Shown piece by piece: positions 1 to 8,098 of a stretch of 64,000 bases of DNA. Under the pieces are notes generated by a model. It was not told the DNA's origin, searched no databases, and saw nothing but the letters and a program-made list of their open reading frames with translations. The stretch comes from Amycolatopsis mongoliensis (GTDB lineage: Bacteria > Actinomycetota > Actinomycetes > Mycobacteriales > Pseudonocardiaceae). Made by a program: the position numbers and the translations under genes. Every line of letters starts with the position of its first letter. Within the stretch, counting starts at the first letter, position 1. The stretch is taken from assembly GCF_030285665.1 (NCBI RefSeq), contig NZ_CP127295.1, positions 9,300,001 through 9,364,000 of the forward strand, given 5' to 3'.

Positions 1-405
1 CCACACCATCACGCTCGCGGCGCCGGCCAGCGCGCCCGGGATGTAGTACAGGAAGCGCAACGCCTTGCTCGTCCCGCTCGAGGTCAGGCGGTGCAGCAGC
101 AGCGCGAGCCCGACCACGAACACGACCAGGGAAACCAGCCAGAACACCAGGTAGAGCGCCACGTGCCCGACCGCGGAGAAGTACCGGAAGTCGTTGGCGG
201 CTTCGGCGAAGTTCGAGAAGCCGGCGAAGTTGTCCCCCGCGTCGGTGAAGGCGAAGTACACCGCGTACACCGTGGGAACGACCCCGAACGCGATCAGCAG
301 GACGACGTAGGCGGCGACGAACAGGTGACCGGCCCGGCCCGGCCAGAACACCCGCCGTCGCGACGGGGTCCTGGCCGGCCGGGTGGCCGGGGTGGCGGTG
401 GTCAC
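1..405 (-). CDS. Sugar ABC transporter permease, N-terminal part (cut by window edge)
   Basis: Membrane permease subunit of a MalF/UgpA-type carbohydrate ABC importer. From a GTG at 405 reading leftward, 135 codons are open and the gene runs off the window. An Arg/Pro-rich cytosolic leader is followed by a first membrane helix (around LLIAFGVVPTVYAVYF), an extracytoplasmic loop, a second helix (around LYLVFWLVSLVVFVVGL), and LRFLYYIPGAL at the edge. The GTG overlaps the TGA of the upstream binding-protein gene (GTGA), so the two are translationally coupled in one operon. The substrate cannot be told from sequence. The order binding protein then permease is usual for family-1 solute-binding systems. 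Confidence 0.85.
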   Translation of the reverse strand, partial: MTTATPATRPARTPSRRRVFWPGRAGHLFVAAYVVLLIAFGVVPTVYAVYFAFTDAGDNFAGFSNFAEAANDFRYFSAVGHVALYLVFWLVSLVVFVVGLALLLHRLTSSGTSKALRFLYYIPGALAGAASVMVW

Positions 406-1769
406 TGGCTGACCTCGTACCCGTTGGACCGCGCGTAGTTCGTGATCGCGGTCTGCCATTCGGGCAGCATCGAGACGATCGTCTTGCCCGCGGTCAGCCC
501 CGGTGTCACGGTCGACGCCCAGATCGCCTCCTGGCTGAACTGGCCGTAGCCCCACCCCGGCCACACCTGCGGGGCGGCCGCTTGCAGCGGGGCCGCGATG
601 TCGTTGGCGTAGTACTTGCTCGAGGACTGCTTCGCCAGCCAGGTCTTCGCCGCCGCCGCGTAGGCGGGGTACCCCGGCGAGACCTTGCCCTGGTACTCGT
701 CCGAAGTGGTGACCCAGGTGAGGAAGTCGGTGGCGTCCTTGAGGTTGGCGCTGTGGGCGGACAGCAGCCAGGTGCCGCCGCCGACGTTGCCGACCGACGG
801 GGACGGGTCCCCGGCCCACTGCGGCAGCGGGGCCGCGGCGACCTGCCCGGCCGGGGTCTTGAACGACTCCTGGAACACCGACCCGCCGAACCACGACGGC
901 CCGGGCATCATGAGGATCTTGTCCGCGGCGTTCTTGGCGAAGTCGGAGCTGAACACGCTGCTGGTGGACATCGTGCGGTTCTTGACGAGGGTGTCGAGCA
1001 GCGACGCCATCCGGGTGCAGTTCGGGCTGGTCGTGGTGACCTTGACCGACTTCGGGCCGGTGATCTCGTTGGCTCCGCACTTGGAGGCCCAGAGGTAGAT
1101 CTCCGGGGTGAAGTTGTCGCCGGCCGTGCCCACGAGGTAGCCGGGGTGCTCGGTGGCGACGCGCTGGCCCAGCGCCTGGTACTCCTCCCAGGTCTTGGGC
1201 ACCTGGTAACCCCACGACTGCATCAGCGGCGCGTTGTACCAGAGGACGGTCTGGGCGAGGTCGTTGCGCAGGCAGTACAGCGTGCCCTCGACCGTGCACG
1301 GGTCGTTGGCCCCGGCGGTCCAGCCGCTCAGAGTGGCCTCGGGGATCTGGCCCTTGTTCAGCGGCGCCGTGAACCCGGCCTGCACCGCCCAGGTGGCCTC
1401 GTTGTTCTGCGAGCTGAACACCACGTCCGGCCAGCCGCTGCGCGTGCGGTTGAACAGGCTCACCTTGGTCTGCAGGTAGTTCGAGCCGTTGGCGTCCCCG
1501 TCGTAGGTGACGATGTCCATCTGCACGGACGGGTGCTGCTTCTGGTAGAGCTGGGCCGCGGGCAGCCGCGTCGAATCGACCCAGACGGTGATCTTCCCGC
1601 CCGTCTGCTGCACCGGCTGGAACCCGCCCTGGGCTCCGCTGCCACTCCCGCCGTTGCCGCAGGCCGTGACCGCGGCGAGGACGGCCGCGACGCCTACGAC
1701 CAGGCCCGCATACCGCCGGCGGCGCCCGGACGATCCTCTGGCTCCGGGGGCGCGCACCTGAACTGTCAT
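402..1769 (-). CDS. Extracellular sugar-binding lipoprotein of the ABC importer
   Basis: Solute-binding protein, bacterial extracellular family 1, that captures a sugar outside the membrane and hands it to the permease. I chose the ATG at 1769 (455 aa) because GGAG lies six bases upstream; an open frame continues to 1844 but lacks a ribosome site. The N-terminus is a lipoprotein signal: an RRRR patch, a hydrophobic stretch and lipobox AVTAC with Cys37 as lipidation site. Family features include ITVWVDSTRLP near the mature N-terminus, PDVVFSSQNNEATWA, and KTWEEYQALGQR. It overlaps the permease by 4 bases. Transcription starts opposite the GntR gene from a region with a matching dyad, so repression by that GntR protein is likely. 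Confidence 0.9.
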   Translation of the reverse strand: MTVQVRAPGARGSSGRRRRYAGLVVGVAAVLAAVTACGNGGSGSGAQGGFQPVQQTGGKITVWVDSTRLPAAQLYQKQHPSVQMDIVTYDGDANGSNYLQTKVSLFNRTRSGWPDVVFSSQNNEATWAVQAGFTAPLNKGQIPEATLSGWTAGANDPCTVEGTLYCLRNDLAQTVLWYNAPLMQSWGYQVPKTWEEYQALGQRVATEHPGYLVGTAGDNFTPEIYLWASKCGANEITGPKSVKVTTTSPNCTRMASLLDTLVKNRTMSTSSVFSSDFAKNAADKILMMPGPSWFGGSVFQESFKTPAGQVAAAPLPQWAGDPSPSVGNVGGGTWLLSAHSANLKDATDFLTWVTTSDEYQGKVSPGYPAYAAAAKTWLAKQSSSKYYANDIAAPLQAAAPQVWPGWGYGQFSQEAIWASTVTPGLTAGKTIVSMLPEWQTAITNYARSNGYEVSQ

Positions 1770-1831
1770 GAAGTACTCCACTTCATCGTGGGACCCGCAG
1801 GTCACACCTGACGCGGTAGCAAACACGTCAT

Positions 1832-1846
1832 ATGTGTCGTACACAT
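1832..1846. promoter_or_regulatory. Candidate GntR operator 1 (perfect dyad)
   Basis: ATGTGT-CGT-ACACAT is a perfect 6-bp inverted repeat with a 3-bp centre. It lies 63 bp upstream of the binding-protein start. It contains the GT...AC core typical of FadR-type GntR operators. A related site lies 89 bp away. Confidence 0.6.
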
Positions 1847-1920
1847 TGCTGCGGGCGGTCTCTACAGCGACCTATCACAGCTGTTGAAAGCAGCTTCGTC
1901 AAGGCCTCAAGCGGGAGAAA

Positions 1921-1935
1921 ATAAGTCATACACAT
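1921..1935. promoter_or_regulatory. Candidate GntR operator 2 (imperfect copy of operator 1)
   Basis: ATAAGTCATACACAT matches operator 1 at 12 of 15 positions, with the right half intact. The similarity continues past the dyad (ACACATTGCTGCG in both), so this is a duplicated site. It lies 65 bp upstream of the GntR start, mirroring the first site's distance to the ABC operon. Confidence 0.5.
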
Positions 1936-1999
1936 TGCTGCGAGCGTCGGGCAGATGTAGGGTTCATGGCACTGAGCCGCCGATGAAGGAGACAACTGG

Positions 2000-2755
2000 G
2001 TGGACGAGTCGCGCGCAGCAGGCGAGCCCGGGCCGCCCCCGGAGGCCGCCTACCGGCCCGGGTACGAACGCGTCGCCGAGCAGATCCTCCAGCTCATCGC
2101 CGAGTCGCAGCTGCAGGCCGGTGACCGGATGCCGACGGAGAACGAACTCGCCACCCGGCTGGGTGCCTCCCGAACCGTGGTGCGCGAGGCGATCAAGATC
2201 CTCTCCGCCATCGGGCGGGTGCGCGCGCAGAAGGGGCGCGGCCTCTACGTGGCCGACGACGAGGGGATGCTCGGGTCGGCCCGCTGGTCGGGCCTCTTCC
2301 TGCCGACCGACCTGGACCACGTGTACATGCTGTTCGAGTTCCGCCGGGTCCAGGAGATGACCGCCAGCAGGCTGGCTGCCACCCGGGCCACCCCGGTCGA
2401 ACTCCGGTCGATCGAAGCGGCCGCGGAGACCTGCCGCCAGGGACATTTGACCGGCGAAGCGGCGCTGTTCGACCGCGGAGACGAAGACTTCCACCTCGGG
2501 ATCGCGGCCGCGTCCCACAACCAGTTCCTCCTGGCCGCCGTCCGCGAAGTCCGGCGGCTGCAGCACCAGTCCAGCACCATTGGCCTCCACGGCACGGTGG
2601 GCGGGCACGCCGCGGAGGCGGTCGAAGAGCACGCGGCGATCTACGAAGCCATCCGGGACGGCGACCCGGAGGCGGCCGCCCAAGCCGCCGCGGTGCACCT
2701 CGACAACACGTTGGAGGACTACCGTCGCGAGATCCAGCGACGCGTCTTCGGTTGA
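2000..2755 (+). CDS. GntR/FadR-family transcriptional regulator
   Basis: DNA-binding regulator of 251 aa. GTG start at 2000 with AAGGAG nine bases upstream. The N-terminal winged helix (about residues 20-88) shows ERVAEQILQLIAESQLQAGD and PTENELATRLGASRTVVREA, both family signatures. The C-terminal all-helical FCD effector domain (about 105-240) has EFRRVQE, DEDFHLGIAAASHN and EHAAIYEAIRDGD, with Asp/His residues that usually bind a metal and ligand. It is divergent from the sugar ABC operon, and two similar dyads lie between them, so it probably represses both directions until a sugar or acid metabolite binds. The effector is unknown. Confidence 0.92.
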   Translation: MDESRAAGEPGPPPEAAYRPGYERVAEQILQLIAESQLQAGDRMPTENELATRLGASRTVVREAIKILSAIGRVRAQKGRGLYVADDEGMLGSARWSGLFLPTDLDHVYMLFEFRRVQEMTASRLAATRATPVELRSIEAAAETCRQGHLTGEAALFDRGDEDFHLGIAAASHNQFLLAAVREVRRLQHQSSTIGLHGTVGGHAAEAVEEHAAIYEAIRDGDPEAAAQAAAVHLDNTLEDYRREIQRRVFG

Positions 2756-2850
2756 GGCCCTGCTCCCCTGCCCTCACCCCGCGCTGCTGATCACCGTCAC
2801 CGTCGACGCGTGGGGTTTCCGGTCAGGGCTTTCGGGCGACCGCCCCGGCG

Positions 2851-3165
2851 ATGAGGCGCACCTCGTTGGAGATGTACGACTTCTCCATCTACGGAACGGC
2901 TGCGGCGCTCGTGTTCGGCCAGGTCTTCTTCAAGACCGGCAACGCCTGGTTCGGGACCTTCATGAGCTTCGCGACCTTCGCCATCGGTTTCCTGACGGCT
3001 CCACTGGGCGCGGCCGTCTTCGGCTGGATCGGTGATCGGCGTGGCCGGCGCACCGCTCTGTTCGCAGCGTTCGCGCTGATGGGCGTCGCAACCTTGGGCA
3101 TGGGCATCCTGCCCTCCTACGCCGTGCTCGGGATAGCGGCACCCCTGCTGCTCGTCGGACTGCGG
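2851..3165 (+). pseudogene. MFS (MHS-type) transporter remnant, N-terminal fragment
   Basis: About 105 codons resemble the start of metabolite:H+ symporters: LEMYDFSIYGTAAALVFG (helix 1), FAIGFLTAPLGAAVFGWIGD (helix 2), the loop RRGRRTALF, and a third helix. The frame reads like a transporter up to LLLVGLR near 3165 and then stops resembling one. The usual leader before the EWYDF-type motif is short or missing, so both ends look truncated. It meets the 3'-truncated queE remnant tail to tail at about 3160-3169. Confidence 0.7.
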
Positions 3166-3501
3166 TCTCGATCTCGACCCGGCCGCGCACAGCATCACCA
3201 GCAGTGCCGTCCACGCGGGCCGGGCCTGGTGCAGCAGCGGTTCACCGCCGGAGATCACCACCAGCTCGGGGTCCCCGGCGAGCGCGCGGTCCGCCAGCTG
3301 CTGCACCGGTGTGCGTGCCAGCTCGGCACGCAGGTTGAACCGGCGCCCCTCCCAGCTGTAGGGGGTGTCGCACCAGCCGCAGGACAGGTTGCAGCCGCCA
3401 AGGCAGACGAAGCTGGCGCAGCGGCCGGCGGAAGGGCCTTCGTCCTGCACTGTCGGGCCGAACACCTCACTTGCAACCAGGCTCCCAACCGTCGGATTCA
3501 C
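3161..3501 (-). pseudogene. queE: 7-carboxy-7-deazaguanine synthase (QueE) remnant, 5' fragment
   Basis: Radical-SAM enzyme fragment. QueE makes 7-carboxy-7-deazaguanine in the preQ0/queuosine pathway. From a GTG at 3501 it shows EVFGPTVQDEGPSAG, the cluster motif CNLSCGWCDTPYSWEG (CxxxCxxC), and ELVVISGGEPLLHQ, all QueE signatures. After about 100 codons the frame slips: the expected VEIET motif appears in another frame at about 3164-3178. The gene then ends at the junction with the MFS remnant. The C-terminal half is missing, so it cannot be active. No other preQ0 gene lies in the window. Confidence 0.85.
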
Positions 3502-3569
3502 CGCTCTGGTCGGCCACTGCTCCGTTCGCGCGAACCCCACAGATCCTCCCGGTCGCTGTCCTCCGGGGC

Positions 3570-3947
3570 TGGCTGGTCACCGCCCTCACCCCACCGCCAC
3601 CGCCGCATCGCCCCGCGGTGATCCCAGAACTGCCGGCGACCAGCCGCCGGGTCACCGCCCACGTCCAAGCCGCCGTCGCCGCCGAGTGCCGCAACGTCGC
3701 CACCGCCACCGCCACCGAGGGCCACCGTCACATCGCCGTCTACGCCGCCGCAGCAGCGCTCGGCGAGCTGCTGGGCAACGGCTGGATCAGCGCCGCCGCG
3801 ATCACCCACCACCTCACCGACGCTGCCCGCCGCCACCTCGGCGTCGCCGGCTTCGACTCGCACGAACTGGCCACGACCATCCGCGACGGCATCGCTGCCG
3901 GCCGCGAACATCCCCGCGTCCTCACCGACCGACCCGGCCATCGATAA
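3570..3947 (+). pseudogene. Primase/polymerase-like C-terminal remnant (integrative element)
   Basis: Open frame with AAAALGELLGNGWISAAAITHHLTD and HELATTIRDGIAAGREHPR (shown in pieces of the protein end). This pattern, with an alanine-rich helix and an ATIRxGxxAGxxHPR ending, resembles the C-terminus of primase or bifunctional primase/polymerase proteins of actinomycete integrative elements. The N-terminal catalytic part is absent and the frame upstream of about 3570 runs into unrelated sequence. The stop is at 3945-3947. The family call rests on recall of the terminal pattern, so confidence is moderate. Confidence 0.4.
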
Positions 3948-4064
3948 GCGCCCTCGCTCTCCGTGCAACCGGAGTCCACGCGGAGAGTTTTTGAGCGTGC
4001 GATCACGCCAGCTGGCACTACTTCATCGCCGTGCCGATCCCGGTTTTCTGAAGAAATCGAAGTT

Positions 4065-5600
4065 TCAAGATGTTCGACGTTCGATGGACTTTCCCAGGCC
4101 TTGCACTGCTTCTCGAGCCGAGCGCTCGTCAGCGAACCCGCCGCGTTCCCACCGATTCTCGTCGCCGAGGTGCCTGACGTTGCTGTTGACAACCTTGCGT
4201 GGTTTTTCGCCGACCTTGGGCAGGACGACGCGGGCGGCTCCTTCGCCGACCTTGCCGGCCTCGCGAATGATCTTGGCACCGCGTCCGGCGGCGCCGGCGG
4301 CCATGGCGGTGCAGGCTTTCGCGTCAAGCAGTGCACAGGCCTTGATGTCGGACAGGAAGACGTCGTAGATGAAGCCGGCGGAACCGCCGAGTGGCCCGTC
4401 CGGGCGACACTGGTCGGCGGTGCCGCCGAGGGCGTAGCACACTTCGGCCTGGGGCCAGGGGCCGCGGGAGGCGAAATCGAGCGCTTCTTGCCAGGTGAAG
4501 TGGCGGGATCCGGTGTAGCCGATACCGCGCAGAGCTTCGTAGCGTTCGTCGGACAGGTCGTGGCCGAGTGCGGGCTGACCGAGGTCCTCCGCCGTACTGC
4601 CGCCGGTCTCGGTGCTGGTGCGTTCCTCGGGATTGGCCCGGTTGAGGCGGGCTTCGGCTGCGAGTTTGGCGTAGTGGATGCCGTAGGCGGCATCGCGGGC
4701 GTCACGGGCTGCCGCGGCGTCGCCGGCGGCGTTTGCAGCGGCGGTGGCCGCGCGGGCAGCAGAACCGGCAGCCTGCTGCGCCGATATGCGAGCTGTAGCT
4801 GCCCATCGGTACGCACGCTGAGCCGCGATGGTGGCGGTGTTCTGGGAGTTGCCGGCCTGGTCGTCGGCGGCGCGGGCTTTCTGCGATGAGGCGGCCGCGC
4901 GGGCTGCGGAGTCTGCGGCGCGTTGGGCGGCGTCACGAGCTTGGACGGTATAACCGGCCGCTTGATTGGCATAGCCGCGCGCCCGTGCCGCCTGCTCCGC
5001 GGCCTTGTTCGCGGCGGCCAACGCAACCGGGACGGCGTCCCAGGCGTCGGCGGCGTCGCGAGCGGCGAGCGCGGCGGCTTCGCGAGCGAGGGTGAGGAAG
5101 TGCTCGACGCTCGAGATGTGCGCAGCGGTCACCTGATCCTTGGCGACGACGAGGTACTGGCCGCGGTCGAGGAAGTCACGGATTCCGGTGGCGGGTCCGG
5201 CGAGGGCTTCTTCGGCGGCGTTGGCCAAGTTCTGCTGCTTGTTCGTGCGGGCGTCGTTTTGGACACGGGCGATGGCCAGCACGTCGTCACGCTGCTGGCG
5301 GAAGGCTTGGGTTCGGGCCAGCAAGGATCGGATGTCGGCAGCGGTTCCGGCCAGCGCGGTGGTTGCGGTGGCGACGAGGGTCTCTTGCCCGGCAGTGCGG
5401 GCGGTGTCCAGCACCGTCTGGGCGGCGCCGCGGTCGTCGATGTCGCGACCGGGATAGGTGGGGTCGGAGAGGAATCCGCGGAGCTGATCGAGCGTCCCGG
5501 CTGCTGCGGCCGCGGCCGCGGCTCGGAGTTTCGCGGGGTCACCGGAGTCGGGGACGATGGTGCCCGGGTCGGCCAGCGCGACGATCCGGTCCCGGTTCAC
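4065..5600 (-). pseudogene. ALF-repeat polymorphic toxin remnant, truncated at both ends
   Basis: Open frame of 511 codons. The N-terminal third holds short Ala-Leu-Phe type repeats (AAAAAAAAGTLDQLRGFLSD, ALAGTAADIRSLLARTQ, ALAGPATGIRDFLDRGQY). The middle is a long alanine-rich coiled coil (about residues 170-330) with Ala-Arg-Asp and Ala-Gln heptads. A TGS-HFTW-EAL linker and the start of a toxin domain (VRHLGDENRWERGGFADE) follow, and the frame stops soon after. The secretion leader is missing: the frame begins at a GTG touching a serine-recombinase remnant. The toxin tip is cut short. No immunity gene follows. ALF-repeat proteins are secreted actinobacterial polymorphic toxins. Confidence 0.7.
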
Positions 5601-5915
5601 CCAGGTACAGCTGCTCCGGCGCGCGAAGACCCTCGCCGGCCGCAGCAGAGCCGAACGTCACGGGCGCCGCACCCGCCACAAGTACCTGTTCCAGGGACTC
5701 ATCCGATGCGCCACCTGCGACCGCAAGATGGAAGGCTCAACGACTGGCCCGCCCCACTACTACCGCTGCGTACCGCGCAACCCGTCCAAACCAGCGACGC
5801 ATCTCCACTCGATCTCAGTCAGGGAAGATCACGTGTACCGAACAGTCAGCACCTGGCTCGCAGAACTCGACGCCGCGAGGTCACCGCACGACGCGGAATC
5901 TGACCATATCGCCGG
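5600..5915 (+). pseudogene. Large serine recombinase remnant, C-terminal zinc-ribbon part
   Basis: The frame shows RHKYLFQGLIRCATCDRKM, HYYRC and ISVREDHVY, matching the Cys-rich ribbon and the REDxxxxxV segment of large serine recombinases. Compare CGVCDRRLDSH and YIREDQLVDQI in the intact-looking gene at 23.4-24.7 kb. The N-terminal catalytic domain is missing. The fragment starts exactly where the antisense toxin remnant begins (about 5600). Beyond about 5900 the frame is open but no longer recombinase-like. Confidence 0.7.
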
Positions 5916-5964
5916 CGCACCGTCGCCCGGGCTGGCAGGGACTTGCCGCGACCTGCAGCTTGTA

Positions 5965-5986
5965 GTTGCAGTACGATCACTGCAAC
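5965..5986. repeat. Inverted repeat (8-bp arms)
   Basis: GTTGCAGT-ACGATC-ACTGCAAC is a perfect dyad with a 6-bp centre. It lies about 180 bp upstream of the WXG-like operon. It could be an operator or a recombination-site feature. The adjacent CGACCTGCAGCTTG (5949-5962) recurs at 9932-9945 beside another recombinase remnant. Confidence 0.5.
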
Positions 5987-6164
5987 GCGACCTTGGCGAT
6001 GTCCCTCCAGCCGCCCGGCGCCGGCCCACGGCTGCACAACATCGGCCCCTCGCAGATGGCCGCGGCTGCGTAGAACTACTCAATTCGCGGTGATCTGGGA
6101 GCGGCATCGGCCCGGTTGGCGTCATAGTGTGGTCTGGTGGTGACGCTACGGGGAGGAGCACGGG

Positions 6165-6485
6165 TTGAGCAGCGGTTTTGAGATCACGCTCGAGGCATTG
6201 CGAACGGCGTCCGGTGCAGCTCGTCGTGCGTCGAACGCAGTCGCCCAGGTGGATCTGGGCGACGCCCTGGCCCAAGTCGGTCCTGGCTTACCAGGTGGTG
6301 TCTCGGGCGAGGCCGCGCGACTGCTGGCCGACAAGTGGGGGCGGGTCGTTCCCGGCTGGGTTCACAACACGACCGGCTACGCCGATCAGCTGGATGCCTC
6401 CGTTCGCCTCTACCAGGCTGATGACGCAGCGGCCGGCCAAGATCTGCGGGCCACGGCCCGGCACGGCGGGCGGAAGCCGGTCTGA
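6165..6485 (+). CDS. Small WXG100-like protein of a secretion-linked operon
   Basis: Protein of 106 aa, mostly helical, with the size and layout of ESX/type VII-like partner proteins. It has paired helices around LEALRTASGAARRASNAVAQ and ADQLDASVRLYQADDAAA, a central W-rich turn (DKWGRVVPGW), and no signal peptide. The TTG start at 6165 is supported by GGGGAGGAG about 10 bases upstream; no better start exists. Its TGA overlaps the ATG of the next gene by one base. The gene after that encodes a DUF1023 hydrolase whose N-terminus also looks WXG-like, so the two may pair. Exact family is not certain. Confidence 0.65.
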   Translation: MSSGFEITLEALRTASGAARRASNAVAQVDLGDALAQVGPGLPGGVSGEAARLLADKWGRVVPGWVHNTTGYADQLDASVRLYQADDAAAGQDLRATARHGGRKPV

Positions 6486-8098
6486 TGGTGTCCTGGGCGG
6501 ACGTGCGTCGGTGGAACCCCGGCATGATCGGGCTGGTCGCCGACGCGCTCAACAGCCGCTGCACCCAGCTGGTCGCAGCAAACGACGACGTCGAGGCGAT
6601 GGCCAAGCTCGACGGCTGGACCGGGGACGCCTCAATCGCCGCGACCTCGCGGGGCAATTCGCTGATCTCGACGCTGGAGCAGACCGTGGCCGAGGTGTCG
6701 GCGGTACGGCGAGCCGCCGACGAGGTACAGATCGCCGCCGAACGCCTGACCGCCTTCACCTTCGAGACCGACGCGCTGGCCCGCGCCCATGGTCTGGCCG
6801 TGAGTGACGACGGTGCGGTGTCGCCGCTGCCGGCGATGGGGCCGCCACCGCCGCCGGACGTGGCCGCGATCCGGGCTCGGGTGCAGGTCGAGGTCGCCGA
6901 CCGGGTGGGGCAGATCCTGCGCCGGGCCGGCGACGTCGATGCCGACTTCGCCGCGGTGATGACCCGAGCGCTGCGCGGGGAGATCACCGAGCAGGGCGTC
7001 GGCACACTGGCGCAGGCCGCGCAGGTGGGGGCGGCGCAGAGCGGGTTGTCGATCATCGGGCCACCAGAGGGCGGTACTCCGGATCAGGCGAAGGCGTGGT
7101 GGGACAGCCTGTCCGACACCGCCAAGGGCGCGATCCTGCGGGACAACCCAGACCTGGTCCGCAACCTCGACGGTATCCCGGTGGCCGATCGTGATGCCGC
7201 GAACCGGACGGTGTTGGCGCACGAGATCGCCCGGCTGCGCGGCGACACTTCCGAGCAGGGCCGGCTGGAGTTGCAGGGACTGCTCGACATCGACAAGCGT
7301 CTCAACCACGCCGAGCCGGGGCAGCCGCAGGCGTTCCTGGTCGGTCTGGACACCAGCGGGCAGGGCAAGGCGATCGTCGCCTCCGGCAACCCCGACACCG
7401 CGGCGAACGTCGCCACCTACGTGCCCGGCACCGGCAGTGAGCTCGGCAAAATCGGAGGCGACATCGACAGGTCGGACAAGATGTGGCACGCCGCCGACCG
7501 TTCTGGGTCGCCATCGACGGCCGTGGTGACCTGGGTCGGGTACGACGCGCCCGACGACATCGCCGCAGCCGGCAGCGAAAGCTACGCCGACAACGGCAAA
7601 GACGCGCTCGGCGGATTCCAAGACGGCCTGCGCGCCACCCACCAGGGCGATGCGCTGTCGCATAACACCGTCCTGGGTCACAGCTACGGCACCACCGTCG
7701 TCGGTCACGCGGCGCGCGACGGCGGGCTCAACGCCGACGAGCTGGTGTTCGTCGCCAGCCCCGGCGTCGGCGTCGACACCGCCGACCAGCTGCACCTCGA
7801 CGGGGTGAACCCGGGCGACATCGGGCACCATGTCCACTCCACCGTGGCTGACCACGACATGATCAAAGTCACCAACCTCGAGGTCGGTGACGACTCCGGC
7901 GCCTCCCACGACATCGCGCTGGGCCCGGACCCCACGGCACCGCAATTCGGCGGGCAAACCTTCACTTCCGCACCCGGCACAGCCGGACCGTGGTACACCG
8001 GCGGCCTCAGCTCCGACGCGCACAGTCAGTACTGGGAGGATCGAAGCCCGTCGTTGCGCAACTTCGGCCTGATCATCGCTGGGAAGCCGACATCATGA
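6485..8098 (+). CDS. DUF1023 alpha/beta hydrolase with WXG-like N-terminus
   Basis: Protein of 537 aa. Residues 1-100 form a helical WXG100-like segment (WTGDAS). A long helical linker follows, then the DUF1023 hydrolase from about residue 255: AFLVGLDTSGQGKAIVASGN, the nucleophile elbow GHSYGTT (Ser in GxSxG), the acid region FVASPGVGVD, and a late His in DHDMIKV. Actinobacterial DUF1023 proteins often sit beside ESX-like small proteins and are probably exported lipases or esterases; no substrate is shown here. Translation is coupled on both sides: 1-base overlap upstream, ATGA overlap with the lipoprotein downstream. Confidence 0.85.
   Translation: MVSWADVRRWNPGMIGLVADALNSRCTQLVAANDDVEAMAKLDGWTGDASIAATSRGNSLISTLEQTVAEVSAVRRAADEVQIAAERLTAFTFETDALARAHGLAVSDDGAVSPLPAMGPPPPPDVAAIRARVQVEVADRVGQILRRAGDVDADFAAVMTRALRGEITEQGVGTLAQAAQVGAAQSGLSIIGPPEGGTPDQAKAWWDSLSDTAKGAILRDNPDLVRNLDGIPVADRDAANRTVLAHEIARLRGDTSEQGRLELQGLLDIDKRLNHAEPGQPQAFLVGLDTSGQGKAIVASGNPDTAANVATYVPGTGSELGKIGGDIDRSDKMWHAADRSGSPSTAVVTWVGYDAPDDIAAAGSESYADNGKDALGGFQDGLRATHQGDALSHNTVLGHSYGTTVVGHAARDGGLNADELVFVASPGVGVDTADQLHLDGVNPGDIGHHVHSTVADHDMIKVTNLEVGDDSGASHDIALGPDPTAPQFGGQTFTSAPGTAGPWYTGGLSSDAHSQYWEDRSPSLRNFGLIIAGKPTS

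Noticed and set aside
582..1811. Plus-strand frame opposite the sugar-binding protein
   Set aside because: No motifs and no ribosome site; the minus strand has a clear lipoprotein signal and family sequence.
2797..3160. Continuation of the queE frame to 2797 as one 247-residue protein
   Set aside because: Past about 3165 the frame is antisense to a recognisable MFS fragment and shows no radical-SAM sequence.
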